NCBI GenBank assembly: GCA_021325025.1
Contig: JAJPHZ010000025.1
Location: 1-64,000, forward strand
Source of the DNA: Pseudomonadota bacterium
GTDB taxonomy: Bacteria > Desulfobacterota > Binatia > Binatales > Binataceae
Length of the DNA: 64,000 bases
Direction of reading: 5' to 3'
The position numbers were made by a program, and so were the translations under genes. The notes under the pieces are model-generated. The model did no database searches, had not been told where the DNA came from, and worked only from the letters and a program-made list of their open reading frames with translations. Position 1 is the stretch's first letter. The number at the start of each line of letters is the position of its first letter. Positions 48,991-57,369 of this stretch are shown piece by piece.

Positions 48991-50211
48991 ATGGAACTGG
49001 CGCAAATCGATCTCGCTTCGCTCGACCTCTACGTCAGCGGCGACCCGCACGCCGCCTGGAAGCTGCTGCGGGCGCAAGCGCCGGTCCACTGGAACCGGCA
49101 TCGCAACAGCGGGTTTTGGTCGATCAGCCGCTACCACGACGCACTGGCGATTTATCGCAACCCAATCGATTTCAGCTCCGAGAATGGAATCGTGGCGATC
49201 CTGACCGACAAGCAGGAGGAGCTGGCAAGTTCGCTGGGCTTCCGCAAGATGCTGATCTTCAACGACCCGCCGCGGCACACCCGGATGCGCCAGCTTGTCA
49301 ACCGGCGCTTTACGCCGCGCTCGCTGGCGCCGCTGAAGGCACAAATCAGGAGCATCGCGGTCGAGATTCTCGAGCAGGTCGCGCTGCGCGGCCAATGCGA
49401 TTTCGTGCTCGACGTTGCATCCCGCCTGCCCACCGCCGTGATCTGCGAAATGATGGGCATTCCCAAGGACGACCGCGACCTGATGTTTTCGCTGGCCAAC
49501 ATGTCGCTGGGCAGCCAGGACCCGGAGTATCAGATCGAGGGCGGCGGACGCGCGACCGGGCAGCGCGCGCAAAAGGAATATTTCGACTACCTCGGGCGGC
49601 TGGTGGATGAGCGCCGCAGCCATCTGGGCCGCGACCTGCTGAGCGCAATCATCGCCGGCGAGTTCGACGGCGAGCGGCTCAGTCCCTCCGAAGTAGTGTT
49701 TAACGCCTTTCTGTTTGTAGTGGCGGGACAGGAAACCACCCGCAACGCGATTTCGGGCGGGATGCTGGCGCTGCTGCGCAATCCCGCCCAGCGCGAGCGC
49801 CTCAGGCGCGAGCGCTGGCTGATGCCCACCGCGGTCGAGGAAATCCTGCGTTACGTCTCGCCGGTCACGCACGTGATGCGCACCGCCAAACGCGAGGTGG
49901 AGATACGCGGACAAAGAATCCGCGCCGGCGAGCGCGTGGTCATCTGGAACGCATCCGCCAATCGCGACGAGGAGGTTTTCCCCGACCCCGACCGCTTCGA
50001 CGTCGGCCGCACGCCCAACGAGCATCTGGCCTTCGGGCACGGCGAGCATTACTGCCTGGGCGCCAACCTGGCGCGGCTGGAAATCAGGGTGATGATCGAG
50101 GAGGTGCTGGCGCGTCTGCCCGACATGGAGTTGGCGGGTGAAGTTTCGCGCCTGCGTTCGCATTTCGTGGCCGGCATCAAGCACATGCCCGTTCGCTTCT
50201 CGCCCGCTTAG
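48991..50211 (+). CDS. Cytochrome P450
   Basis: 406 residues. The I-helix reads VVAGQETTRNAISGG (oxygen-binding Thr near 250), the K-helix EEILRYVSP is the ExxR motif, and FGHGEHYCLGANLAR carries the haem ligand Cys near 355. The length and TRNAISGG form fit soluble bacterial P450s (CYP125/CYP142 or CYP107-like), which oxidise steroids, alkanes or aromatics. No redox partner is adjacent; the [3Fe-4S]-type ferredoxin at 6634 is a candidate. The frame stays open far upstream, antisense to the amidohydrolase gene, so ATG 48991 rather than 48952 is only a best estimate. Confidence 0.93.
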   Translation: MELAQIDLASLDLYVSGDPHAAWKLLRAQAPVHWNRHRNSGFWSISRYHDALAIYRNPIDFSSENGIVAILTDKQEELASSLGFRKMLIFNDPPRHTRMRQLVNRRFTPRSLAPLKAQIRSIAVEILEQVALRGQCDFVLDVASRLPTAVICEMMGIPKDDRDLMFSLANMSLGSQDPEYQIEGGGRATGQRAQKEYFDYLGRLVDERRSHLGRDLLSAIIAGEFDGERLSPSEVVFNAFLFVVAGQETTRNAISGGMLALLRNPAQRERLRRERWLMPTAVEEILRYVSPVTHVMRTAKREVEIRGQRIRAGERVVIWNASANRDEEVFPDPDRFDVGRTPNEHLAFGHGEHYCLGANLARLEIRVMIEEVLARLPDMELAGEVSRLRSHFVAGIKHMPVRFSPA

Positions 50212-50455
50212 CGGATCCGGAAGATGGCAACGACGCCGCTGACTGCCGCCGCTGCAAGCCTTGTATTCGTGTTCGCCGCCGCGAGGTCGGCCAAAGTGCA
50301 GGCCGGTCCCGGCCTTGAGGTTTTCATTCGCAACCGGAGGCTGCGCGCCGATCTGCAATCCGGCTACGGCAGCGACCAGGAGTAGGGGATGCTCTGCTTT
50401 TCCCGAAGTTTCGACTGGCAGGAGAGATTTAACAAGTAGTGCGTGAAGGGATCGC

Positions 50456-51088
50456 CTACTTTGGGGAGGGAACCGACGCCGCGACGGCGGCGATCGGCGC
50501 CTGTTCCCAGATGCAATGAATGCGTTCGAAGCCGGCCTCGCGCAGCCACTTGGAATGGGTCTGGACGCCGCCGGCGACCAGCCCGAACAGGTCGTAGTCC
50601 AAAAACAGTCCGCCCGGCCGCAGCAGCCCGTAAATCCCCCGGTAGCAGGCCTTCATCGACGATTCGATATTGAGGTTGTGAATGGCCAGGCCCGAGACCA
50701 CGAGATCGAACGGTCCGCCGACCTTGGCCGTCCAGGCCGGATCGCACAAATCGGCCAGCACGTAGCGCGTCAAGGGCGAAAGGCCGGCCAGCCGCTTGAG
50801 GGCGTGCTCGAACATCAGTTCGGAGTAGTCCTGGAGCGTCAGGTGGGCATGCGGAAAGGCGCGCAGCGCTTCCTCGCTGACCAGTCCGTATCCGGCACCG
50901 ACGTCCAGGATGTCGATTTGCGCGTCGCGCGCAAACGGCGCCAGGGCGAGCATCCGGCGCAGGATTGGACGCCGCTCCTCGTCGCGCGTCATGTCGCTAT
51001 CGATCCAATGCTGGACGTATTCGCGCGAATGCCAGTCGTGCTCGTCGATGTGCTTGTCGTCCAACGGGGGTTTGGTGTCGGAAGCCAT
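50456..51088 (-). CDS. Class I SAM-dependent methyltransferase
   Basis: 210 residues. ILDVGAGYGLVSEEAL is motif I of the SAM-binding fold, YVLADLCDPAW and FDLVVSGLAIHNLN are motifs II and III, and LLRPGGLFLDYD is the strand-4/5 region. It transfers a methyl group from SAM to an unknown small molecule. It is transcribed toward the P450 stop with 244 bases between; no clear gene lies in that gap. Confidence 0.85.
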   Translation of the reverse strand: MASDTKPPLDDKHIDEHDWHSREYVQHWIDSDMTRDEERRPILRRMLALAPFARDAQIDILDVGAGYGLVSEEALRAFPHAHLTLQDYSELMFEHALKRLAGLSPLTRYVLADLCDPAWTAKVGGPFDLVVSGLAIHNLNIESSMKACYRGIYGLLRPGGLFLDYDLFGLVAGGVQTHSKWLREAGFERIHCIWEQAPIAAVAASVPSPK

Positions 51089-51112
51089 GAGCGGCGCGGC
51101 CTCGATGTCCGT

Positions 51113-51496
51113 TTAGTTCTCGACGATCTGTGCTTCGAGGCTTGAGACGAAAGCAATCAGTTCGTCTGCTTCGCGCTGCGGCACGTTGAATTTTCCAAGG
51201 GCGTCGCGCAGATGGCGCTGGAAGGCGGCGTAATCCTCCGCCGTAATGCCCATGCCGGCATGCGCGGTCTTCATGTCCCGGCCCAGGTAGAACGTCGGCC
51301 CGCCCGCCGAGGCCGAGATGAAGTCCACCGCCATCTGCCGCTCATGCTGGTTGGCCACGATGCTGCGCGGACTGCTCCAGAATCGGCCCAGACGCTGGTC
51401 GGCGCGCAGGCGCGGCAGCAAATCGTCAACCACCGCCGCGATCGCGTCGTAGCCGCCCAGCCGTGCATAGAGAGATTTCTCCGATGTTTCAGCCAT
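51113..51496 (-). CDS. Group 1 truncated haemoglobin
   Basis: 127 residues. SLYARLGGYDAIAAVVDDLLPRL is the N-terminal helix pair, GGPTFYLGRDMKTAHAGMGI carries the proximal His, and DYAAFQRHLRDALGKFNV follows. This matches TrHb-N proteins, which bind oxygen and detoxify nitric oxide. The start at 51496 has GGAAGG seven bases upstream. It is 24 bases from the methyltransferase on the same strand and divergent from the phosphotransferase gene. Confidence 0.92.
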   Translation of the reverse strand: MAETSEKSLYARLGGYDAIAAVVDDLLPRLRADQRLGRFWSSPRSIVANQHERQMAVDFISASAGGPTFYLGRDMKTAHAGMGITAEDYAAFQRHLRDALGKFNVPQREADELIAFVSSLEAQIVEN

Positions 51497-51623
51497 GCTC
51501 AGACCTTCCGTTGGTTCGACGCTGCGGGTTTGCCCCCTGCCCGATCCAGCATAGATCGCTCCGCGCAATCGGTTAATATCATTTGCGCGGACGCCTGCAG
51601 CGACAGCCACGGGGAGGACAACG

Positions 51624-52685
51624 ATGGAGAACGAAGCGGCGGGAACGAGCCCGCTCCAGGAGCGTCACAAGCTGGACCTCGATTCCTTGGCCCGATGGAT
51701 GCGGCTCAATGTCGATGACTTTCGCGGCGCGCTGAGCGCGCGCCAGTTCGGCGTGGGCCAGTCCAATCCCACCTACCTGCTCGAGGCGGGCGGGCGGCGC
51801 TACGTGCTGCGGCGCAAGCCGCCCGGTACGCTGCTGCCCTCCGCGCACGCCGTCGATCGCGAATACCGTATCATCCGGGCGCTGGCTGGCAGCGACGTGC
51901 CGGTGCCGCGTGTCTACGCGCTGTGCGCCGACGACGCCGTGATCGGGTCGATGTTCTTCGTGATGGAATACATCGAGGGCCGGATGTATCCGGACACCAA
52001 AATGCCCGGTGCAAGTGCTGCCGAGCGCGCCGCGATTTACGACGCGATTAACGAGGCGGCCGCGCGTCTGCACAGGGTTGACTACGCGGCACTGGGGCTG
52101 GGTGATTACGGCAAGCCGGGGAACTTCTTCGCCCGTCAGATCGATCGCTTCACGCGCCAATATCGGGCCGCCGAGATGGAGAAGATCGAGGCGATGGACC
52201 GGCTGATCGAAGCCCTGCCGCATTGCATCCCGGCCAGCGAGGAAACCGCCATCTTCCACGGCGATTTCAAGATGGACAACATGATCTTCCATCCCACCGA
52301 CCATCGCGTGCTGGCGGTGCTGGACTGGGAGCTATCGACGCTGGGCGACCCACGGGCCGATTTCGCCTACACGGCCATGATCTGGCGGCTTACGCCCGAG
52401 GAGTACCGGCTGGGAATCGCGGGCCTGGAGCGGCTGGGAATGGGGATTCCTACCGAGGCCGAATACGTGCAAGCCTATTGCCGGCGCACAGGCCGCGCCG
52501 CCATCGAGGACTGGGACTTCTTCATCGTGTTCAACCTCTTCCGCCTCGCATCGATTCTGCAGGGTATCATGGTGCGTGCAATCAAGGGCAACGCTTCCAA
52601 CGCGCTGGCCGCCGAGTACGGCGGCCGCGCCCGCGCAATCGCAGAAATCGCCTGGCGCGAATTCGAAAGGATGGGGCGTCGGTAG
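51624..52685 (+). CDS. ACAD10-type phosphotransferase (APH family)
   Basis: 353 residues. QFGVGQSNPTYLLEAGGRRYVLRRKPPG is the nucleotide-binding lobe, HGDFKMDNMIFHP contains the catalytic Asp and DWELSTLGDPRADFAY the metal-binding Asp. This is the aminoglycoside-phosphotransferase fold found fused to or beside acyl-CoA dehydrogenases (ACAD10/11 type), which phosphorylate 4-hydroxyacyl-CoA for beta-oxidation. The acyl-CoA dehydrogenase at 53984 supports that use, though it is on the opposite strand. Confidence 0.9.
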   Translation: MENEAAGTSPLQERHKLDLDSLARWMRLNVDDFRGALSARQFGVGQSNPTYLLEAGGRRYVLRRKPPGTLLPSAHAVDREYRIIRALAGSDVPVPRVYALCADDAVIGSMFFVMEYIEGRMYPDTKMPGASAAERAAIYDAINEAAARLHRVDYAALGLGDYGKPGNFFARQIDRFTRQYRAAEMEKIEAMDRLIEALPHCIPASEETAIFHGDFKMDNMIFHPTDHRVLAVLDWELSTLGDPRADFAYTAMIWRLTPEEYRLGIAGLERLGMGIPTEAEYVQAYCRRTGRAAIEDWDFFIVFNLFRLASILQGIMVRAIKGNASNALAAEYGGRARAIAEIAWREFERMGRR

Positions 52686-52729
52686 GAAGGTCGGGGCGAC
52701 GGTGCGAATCGCAAGCTGGGTCTGAAAAA

Positions 52730-52857
52730 TAGTGGGGCAGGCGTGCCTGTCTGTCGATGATGCGCGAGCATTTTCGCTCGCGCCGCCGCTGTTTGTAAAA
52801 AGAGCGGCGCGAGCCAGCCTGCGCATCGATGGCGGGGCCCACACGCCTGCCCCACTA
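52730..52857. repeat. Foldback (palindromic) intergenic element
   Basis: TAGTGGGGCAGGCGTG (52730-52745) and its exact reverse complement (52842-52857) bound a 128-base element. Inside, a second hairpin pairs GCTCGCGCC...GCT with AGCGGCGCGAGC. It lies between the convergent phosphotransferase and amidohydrolase genes. It resembles a MITE or REP-type element and may terminate both transcripts. Confidence 0.7.
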
Positions 52858-52930
52858 ATCAGGTCCGAACATTCCAACCGCTGGTTCAGCCAATCGGGCC
52901 GCCGTTAAGAATCCCGGCCGCGTCAGCGCA

Positions 52931-53818
52931 TCAATCGAACTTGAACACCTTAAGCACGTTCTCGCGCAGGTAGGCGCGGCGCGATTGCTCGTTGAGCGGG
53001 ACTTCCCAGCCTTCGCGGGCGCAGCGCTCCAGGGAAATCAGCGGATGGTCGCTGGCCCACATCAGGCGGTCGGGTCCGCGTTTGTTGGCCAGGTTCCACA
53101 ACTCGGCCGGAATATATTTGGGTGCCCATGCCGAGGTAATCAGGTAGAAGTTGCGATGCTTCTGGAGCAGCGCAACGATCTCGTTGATCCACGGATGGCC
53201 CAGATGGCATCCGACCACGTTGAGTTCCGGGAACGCCAGCAGCACTTCGTCCAGCGCCATCGGATGCTGCATCGAGGCGGGCCGCAGCGGGCCGGGCACG
53301 CCGACATTGATCTTGATCGGAATGCCCAACTCCACGCATTTGGCGTAAATCGGGAAATAGCAGGCATGATTGGGCGGCAGCCCGACCAGGGAGGGCATAA
53401 TCCAGGCCGAGCGGAAGCCGAATTCCTTGACCGCGCGCTCCAGCCATCGCACCGCCCGCATCATGCCAGTCGGATCCAGTCCGAAGCAGGCATGGAAGCG
53501 GCCGGGATACTGCTGGAGCATTTCGGCCACGCGCACGCAGATCTTTTCGTAGGTCTCATCCGAGATACCCTGCCCGACGGAGTAGGGGCTGGGCGGCAGA
53601 CGCATCACCCCGGCAGTCATCACGCCGCGCTCGACGCCGGCCGCGTCCATGTCGCGCACGAGGTCGTCCACCGTAAAGCCGTGGCGGACCTGCTCGCCCG
53701 GCTTAAACCACTTGTCGATATTTGGATCGATCTGGCGGACCAGCTTTTTGCCGGCCAACGGCGGCACCTGCAGGAAGGAATCGACCAGCTTGTAGGGTTT
53801 GGCGGTTAGATCGGACAT
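52931..53818 (-). CDS. PF04909-like amidohydrolase with an altered metal site
   Basis: 295 residues, shorter than its paralogues. The N terminus reads KLVDSFLQVPP: the His and Glu of D-x-H-x-x-E are replaced by Phe and Val. The middle strand PIKINVGVPGP lacks the usual His. VVGCHLGHPWINE and LMWASDHPL (Asp) remain. Metal binding may be weak or different, so it may not be catalytic as its relatives are. The gene lies downstream of the acyl-CoA dehydrogenase on the same strand with a foldback repeat between. Confidence 0.85.
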   Translation of the reverse strand: MSDLTAKPYKLVDSFLQVPPLAGKKLVRQIDPNIDKWFKPGEQVRHGFTVDDLVRDMDAAGVERGVMTAGVMRLPPSPYSVGQGISDETYEKICVRVAEMLQQYPGRFHACFGLDPTGMMRAVRWLERAVKEFGFRSAWIMPSLVGLPPNHACYFPIYAKCVELGIPIKINVGVPGPLRPASMQHPMALDEVLLAFPELNVVGCHLGHPWINEIVALLQKHRNFYLITSAWAPKYIPAELWNLANKRGPDRLMWASDHPLISLERCAREGWEVPLNEQSRRAYLRENVLKVFKFD

Positions 53819-53857
53819 TTTTGGTCTCCATGGGTCTTGGCTTGAAGCGTGTCGAGC

Positions 53858-53972
53858 ACCCTCACCCTAACCATCTCCCATAACTGAATGGGAGAGGGCA
53901 AAGAAAGAGCCTCTCCCGTAAGGGATCGGATGGGGAAAAGAAGAAGTGTCTCCCACGGCTGGGAGTGGGAGA
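53858..53972. repeat. Hairpin-rich intergenic repeat (CTCCC type)
   Basis: It begins ACCCTCACCCTAACC and contains three stem-loops: TCTCCCA/TGGGAGA at 53874-53895, CTCTCCC near 53911 and TCTCCCAC/GTGGGAGA at 53949-53972. It shares the CCTAACC box and pyrimidine/purine stems with the element at 67-156, so both may belong to one repeat family. Confidence 0.6.
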
Positions 53973-53983
53973 GAGCAAAGCGA

Positions 53984-55162
53984 TCAGCGGGGCAGCTTGA
54001 GAACCCGCTCGCCGATGATGTTGCGCTGGATCTGGTTGCTGCCGCCGGCGATGGTGCCGCCGCGTGCGGTGATCGCCCGCTCCAGCCATTTGCCGCCGGC
54101 AATCGCAAACGGGTCGCCGTGCTCGATTTGCGCGTAGGGCCCCAGCAGTTCCATCGCGAACATCTGGATGCGCAGATTCAGTTCCGTGCCGCTGAGCTTG
54201 AGGGTGGAGCTTTCCGGACCCGGCGGCTGGCGCTTGAGGCGGCGCGTGATGCCGCGAAAGGCGTTGTACTTGATTGCCTCGGCCTCGCAGGCAAAGGCGG
54301 CGATCTGCTGACGCACGGCGCTGTTCTCCCAGGCCGGACGCCCGTTGATGCGGACCTCCTGTGCCAGCCGCGCCAGGTCGCGCACCAGGTTGGGATACTG
54401 CCGGCCGCCGAAATTGCGCTCGAAGGCCAGCGTGGTGGTCGCGACGCGCCAGCCCTCGTTCTTCTTGCCGACCAGATTTTCCTTGGGCACCCGCACGTTG
54501 TCGAAGAACACCTGGTTGAAACTGACTTTGCCGTTGATCTCGACCATCGGGCGCGTCGTGATACCCGGTGTTTTCATATCCACTAAGATGTAGGACAAGC
54601 CGCGGCTGCCGGGCTCCTTGGGGTCGGTACGGCACAGCAGGAACATCCAGTCCGCCCGATGGGCCTGCGAGGTCCAGATCTTGGAGCCGTTGACGACGAA
54701 GTAGTCGCCCTCCTCGATAGCCATCGTGCGCAGCCCGGTCAGGTCGGAGCCGGCGTTGGGCTCCGAGTAGCCCTGGCACCAGGTTTCCTCGCCGGAGAGG
54801 ATTTTGGGGATGAAGCGTTTCTTTTGCGCTTCGGTACCCCATTGGATGAGCGTGGGACCGGCCAGCGCGACGCCGGCCCCGATATAAGGAAGATGCGCGT
54901 TGAAGCGCGCCAGTTCCTCATGAAAGACCACCGCCTGCATCACATCCGCATCGCGTCCGCCGTATTCGCGCGGCCAGGCAATGCCGATCCATCCGCCGGA
55001 ATGCAGTTTGCGGTACCAGGCCCGGCGCTCCTCCCATTCCTCGTCGCTGGCCACCGTGATGGTGTCGTAGGGCGGATGCTTGTGCCTGGGCGCGTTGACC
55101 TCCAGCCAGGCGCGTATCTCCTTGCGAAACTCTTCGGCCTCAGGCGGATACTTAAAGTCCAC
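53984..55162 (-). CDS. Acyl-CoA dehydrogenase
   Basis: 392 residues. YSEPNAGSDLTGLRT is the FAD/substrate loop, IWTSQAHRADWMFLLCRT follows, and GGTIAGGSNQIQRNIIGERVLKLPR is the usual C-terminal FAD block. The long N-terminal region and NAPRHKHPP pattern fit the actinobacterial FadE-like group acting on branched or long acyl-CoAs. It introduces the alpha-beta double bond in beta-oxidation, passing electrons to ETF. It lies near the ACAD10-type phosphotransferase and is divergent from an SDR. Confidence 0.93.
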   Translation of the reverse strand: MDFKYPPEAEEFRKEIRAWLEVNAPRHKHPPYDTITVASDEEWEERRAWYRKLHSGGWIGIAWPREYGGRDADVMQAVVFHEELARFNAHLPYIGAGVALAGPTLIQWGTEAQKKRFIPKILSGEETWCQGYSEPNAGSDLTGLRTMAIEEGDYFVVNGSKIWTSQAHRADWMFLLCRTDPKEPGSRGLSYILVDMKTPGITTRPMVEINGKVSFNQVFFDNVRVPKENLVGKKNEGWRVATTTLAFERNFGGRQYPNLVRDLARLAQEVRINGRPAWENSAVRQQIAAFACEAEAIKYNAFRGITRRLKRQPPGPESSTLKLSGTELNLRIQMFAMELLGPYAQIEHGDPFAIAGGKWLERAITARGGTIAGGSNQIQRNIIGERVLKLPR

Positions 55163-55330
55163 GTTGCTCTCCTCGCCGTAACTTTGCGCTGAAGGCGATT
55201 GTTAGTGCTTGCGGCGCGATGCGCAAGAGTGGACCGCTCCCGTCGATCGGGCATCGTACTGCGCTTGCGCATCGTGCGCCGATGGGGAAGATTGCATGCA
55301 ACCCGGCACGGCCGCGGCGGGAGGTGTGCG

Positions 55331-56083
55331 ATGCGATTTAAGGACAAGGTGGCGTTCATTACCGGCGGCGGACGCGGCATCGGCGAGACCTACGCCCGCG
55401 CGCTGGCTGCCGAGGGCGCGGCGGTGGTGCTGGCGGAAATCGATCTGCCCGCGGCCCAAGCCGTCGCCGCCGCCATCGCCGGGACTGGGGCGCGCGCGAT
55501 GGCGGTTGAATGCGACGTTGCGGACGAAACTTCGGTGGACGCGGCAGTGGCGCGCACGGTCGAGTCTTTGGGCGGTGTGGACATCCTGATCAACAACGCC
55601 GCCAAGCACCTGATGGAGTACGCCGGTAAGCCGACCGAACTGCCGCGCGCCAAGTGGCGCCTGATGCTGGACGTCAACGTGATTGGCATCGTCAACTGCG
55701 CCGCGGCCTGCCGCCCCTCGATGCGCGAGCGCGGCGGCGGCGTGATCATCAATCAGTCCTCGATTGCGGGCTTCGATCCCACCACTCCCTACGGCATCTC
55801 GAAGCTCGCGGTGCGCGGCCTGGTGGCGGCGTTGGCCAGGGAACTGGCGCCTGACGGCATCCGCGTCTACGGGATCGCGCCCGGCCCGGTGGATTCGCCC
55901 AGCGCGATGGCCGACCTGCCGCCCGCGCTGCTCGAGCAGTTCATCAACCGCCATCAGCTCATCAAGCGCCAGGGCCGGATGACGGATCTGGTCGGCGCGA
56001 TGCTGTTTTTCTGCTCGCCAGAGGCGAGCTTCATCACCGGGGAGACCCTGATGATCGGCGGCGGCTACCCGCTGCGGGTTTGA
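55331..56083 (+). CDS. SDR family oxidoreductase
   Basis: 250 residues with TGGGRGIG, NNAAK, NQSSIAG (Ser), YGISKLA (YxxxK) and SFITGETLMIGGG. The start at 55331 has GGGAGG upstream; the frame is open 44 codons further. It is divergent from the acyl-CoA dehydrogenase, and may act on a hydroxyacyl-CoA in the same pathway, though that is inference from position. The substrate is unknown. Confidence 0.92.
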   Translation: MRFKDKVAFITGGGRGIGETYARALAAEGAAVVLAEIDLPAAQAVAAAIAGTGARAMAVECDVADETSVDAAVARTVESLGGVDILINNAAKHLMEYAGKPTELPRAKWRLMLDVNVIGIVNCAAACRPSMRERGGGVIINQSSIAGFDPTTPYGISKLAVRGLVAALARELAPDGIRVYGIAPGPVDSPSAMADLPPALLEQFINRHQLIKRQGRMTDLVGAMLFFCSPEASFITGETLMIGGGYPLRV

Positions 56084-56183
56084 ATTTCGCGTCGATTTCC
56101 GCAGCCGCAGCCATTGTGCGCCGCCGCCAATGGCGCATAATCCAGCCAGCCTTGAAGTTGGCCCGTCAGGAGAGGGAGACAAC

Positions 56184-56954
56184 ATGCGGCGCACTATCGT
56201 TGCGGCCTACGGAGGCTTGGTTTATGTGCTCTTCCTGATCACCTTTCTCTACACGATCGGATTTCTTGCCGGCCTGCCGGGCCTCAAAACCATCGACTCG
56301 GGCACAGCCGGCGGACTGGCCCGGGCGGTGATCATCGATCTGATACTGCTGGGCGTTTTCGCCGTCCAGCACAGCGCGATGGCGCGGCAGGGCTTCAAAC
56401 GCCGGTGGACGCGCATCATTCCCGGGCCGATCGAGCGCAGCACCTATGTCCTGGCATCGACCGCTGCGGTGGCGCTGCTGATCTGGCAATGGCGTCCGAT
56501 TGGCGCAAGGGTATGGACGGTTGAGAATCCGGCCGGATGGTGGGCGCTGACGATCGTGTTCTGGGCTTCGTGGGCGGTGCTGCTGCTCTCCACCTTTCTG
56601 ATCGATCATTTCTCTCTGTTCGGTCTGCGTCAGGTCTATTGCGAATGGCGCCGGCAGCCGGTGCCCGAGCCGGTGTTCAAAACGCCGGTCTTTTACCGCC
56701 TGGTCCGCCATCCGATCTATTGCGGGTTCATCGGCGCCTTTTGGGCCGTGCCGCGCATGACCGTAGGGCGGCTGCTGTTCGCACTGGCCGCCACTGCCTA
56801 CATTTTGATCGGCGCCTCGCTGGAGGAGCGCGACCTTGTCGCGCAGTTCGGCGATCTCTACCGCCGGTATCAGCGGCAGGTGCCGATGCTGGTGCCGCAC
56901 CCGTCGCTGGCGCGGCGCAACGCCGCGCAAGTTGCCGGAGACTCGCGCATCTGA
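56184..56954 (+). CDS. mddA: MddA-like methanethiol S-methyltransferase
   Basis: 256 residues with about six transmembrane segments. FAVQHSAMARQGFKRRWTR, IPGPIERSTYVLASTAAVALLIWQWRPIG, HFSLFGLRQVY and YRLVRHPIYCGF match the MddA membrane methyltransferases (isoprenylcysteine-methyltransferase/NnrU-like fold), which make dimethyl sulphide from methanethiol with SAM. The name rests on remembered family blocks, so an NnrU-like role remains possible. The start at 56184 has GGAGAGGGAG upstream. Confidence 0.75.
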   Translation: MRRTIVAAYGGLVYVLFLITFLYTIGFLAGLPGLKTIDSGTAGGLARAVIIDLILLGVFAVQHSAMARQGFKRRWTRIIPGPIERSTYVLASTAAVALLIWQWRPIGARVWTVENPAGWWALTIVFWASWAVLLLSTFLIDHFSLFGLRQVYCEWRRQPVPEPVFKTPVFYRLVRHPIYCGFIGAFWAVPRMTVGRLLFALAATAYILIGASLEERDLVAQFGDLYRRYQRQVPMLVPHPSLARRNAAQVAGDSRI

Positions 56955-57369
56955 CGCGCCCATCTCCATTTGCGCCCGGCCCTGAGTCAACGGCGCAGCC
57001 GGGCTTCGAATGCCGCCTGCGTGCGGGAGCGAGATACCGACCTTAACGGTTCGTCGGAAAACTTAATTACTTGTAATCCGAGCTGCTTGTTGGCAACCTG
57101 ATTTACCGACGGCGGCGCTGCGCCGGTCGAGGTATTGGAACCTGGCAGCGGCGCGCGCCGGCTCCCCGCAGGGAGTTTCGCAAAACGATGGGTGGCGGGG
57201 GCGCAATCGACGGCGCAGTTCACCACCGCGCAAAAACAATGTCTTGGTACCTTAACCTTCTCCGCCCGGGGGCAAGGTATTGGTGAAGGAGCCGGCCGCA
57301 GAGCAAACCGATCCGCGGCGTGCTGGACCGGCCCGGCTGGCTTTGCCGGACCGTATGCGGGGGGACGTG
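56955..57369. other. Intergenic spacer upstream of the sigma-54 activator gene
   Basis: About 415 bases with no gene I can support. It contains the palindrome ATTAC-TT-GTAAT at 57066-57077, whose halves resemble the TGTNAC half-sites in the control region downstream of the same regulator gene (58868-59052), and may be an autoregulatory site. No good -24/-12 or -35/-10 pair was recognised. Confidence 0.45.

Noticed and set aside
50224..50385. A 53-codon frame (MATTPLTAAAASLV onward) between P450 and methyltransferase
   Set aside because: It has a signal-like start, but it is too short, with a poor ribosome site and no family.
57240..57290. A second -24/-12 promoter for the activator gene
   Set aside because: TTGGTACC and similar pieces lack the 10-base GG-GC spacing.
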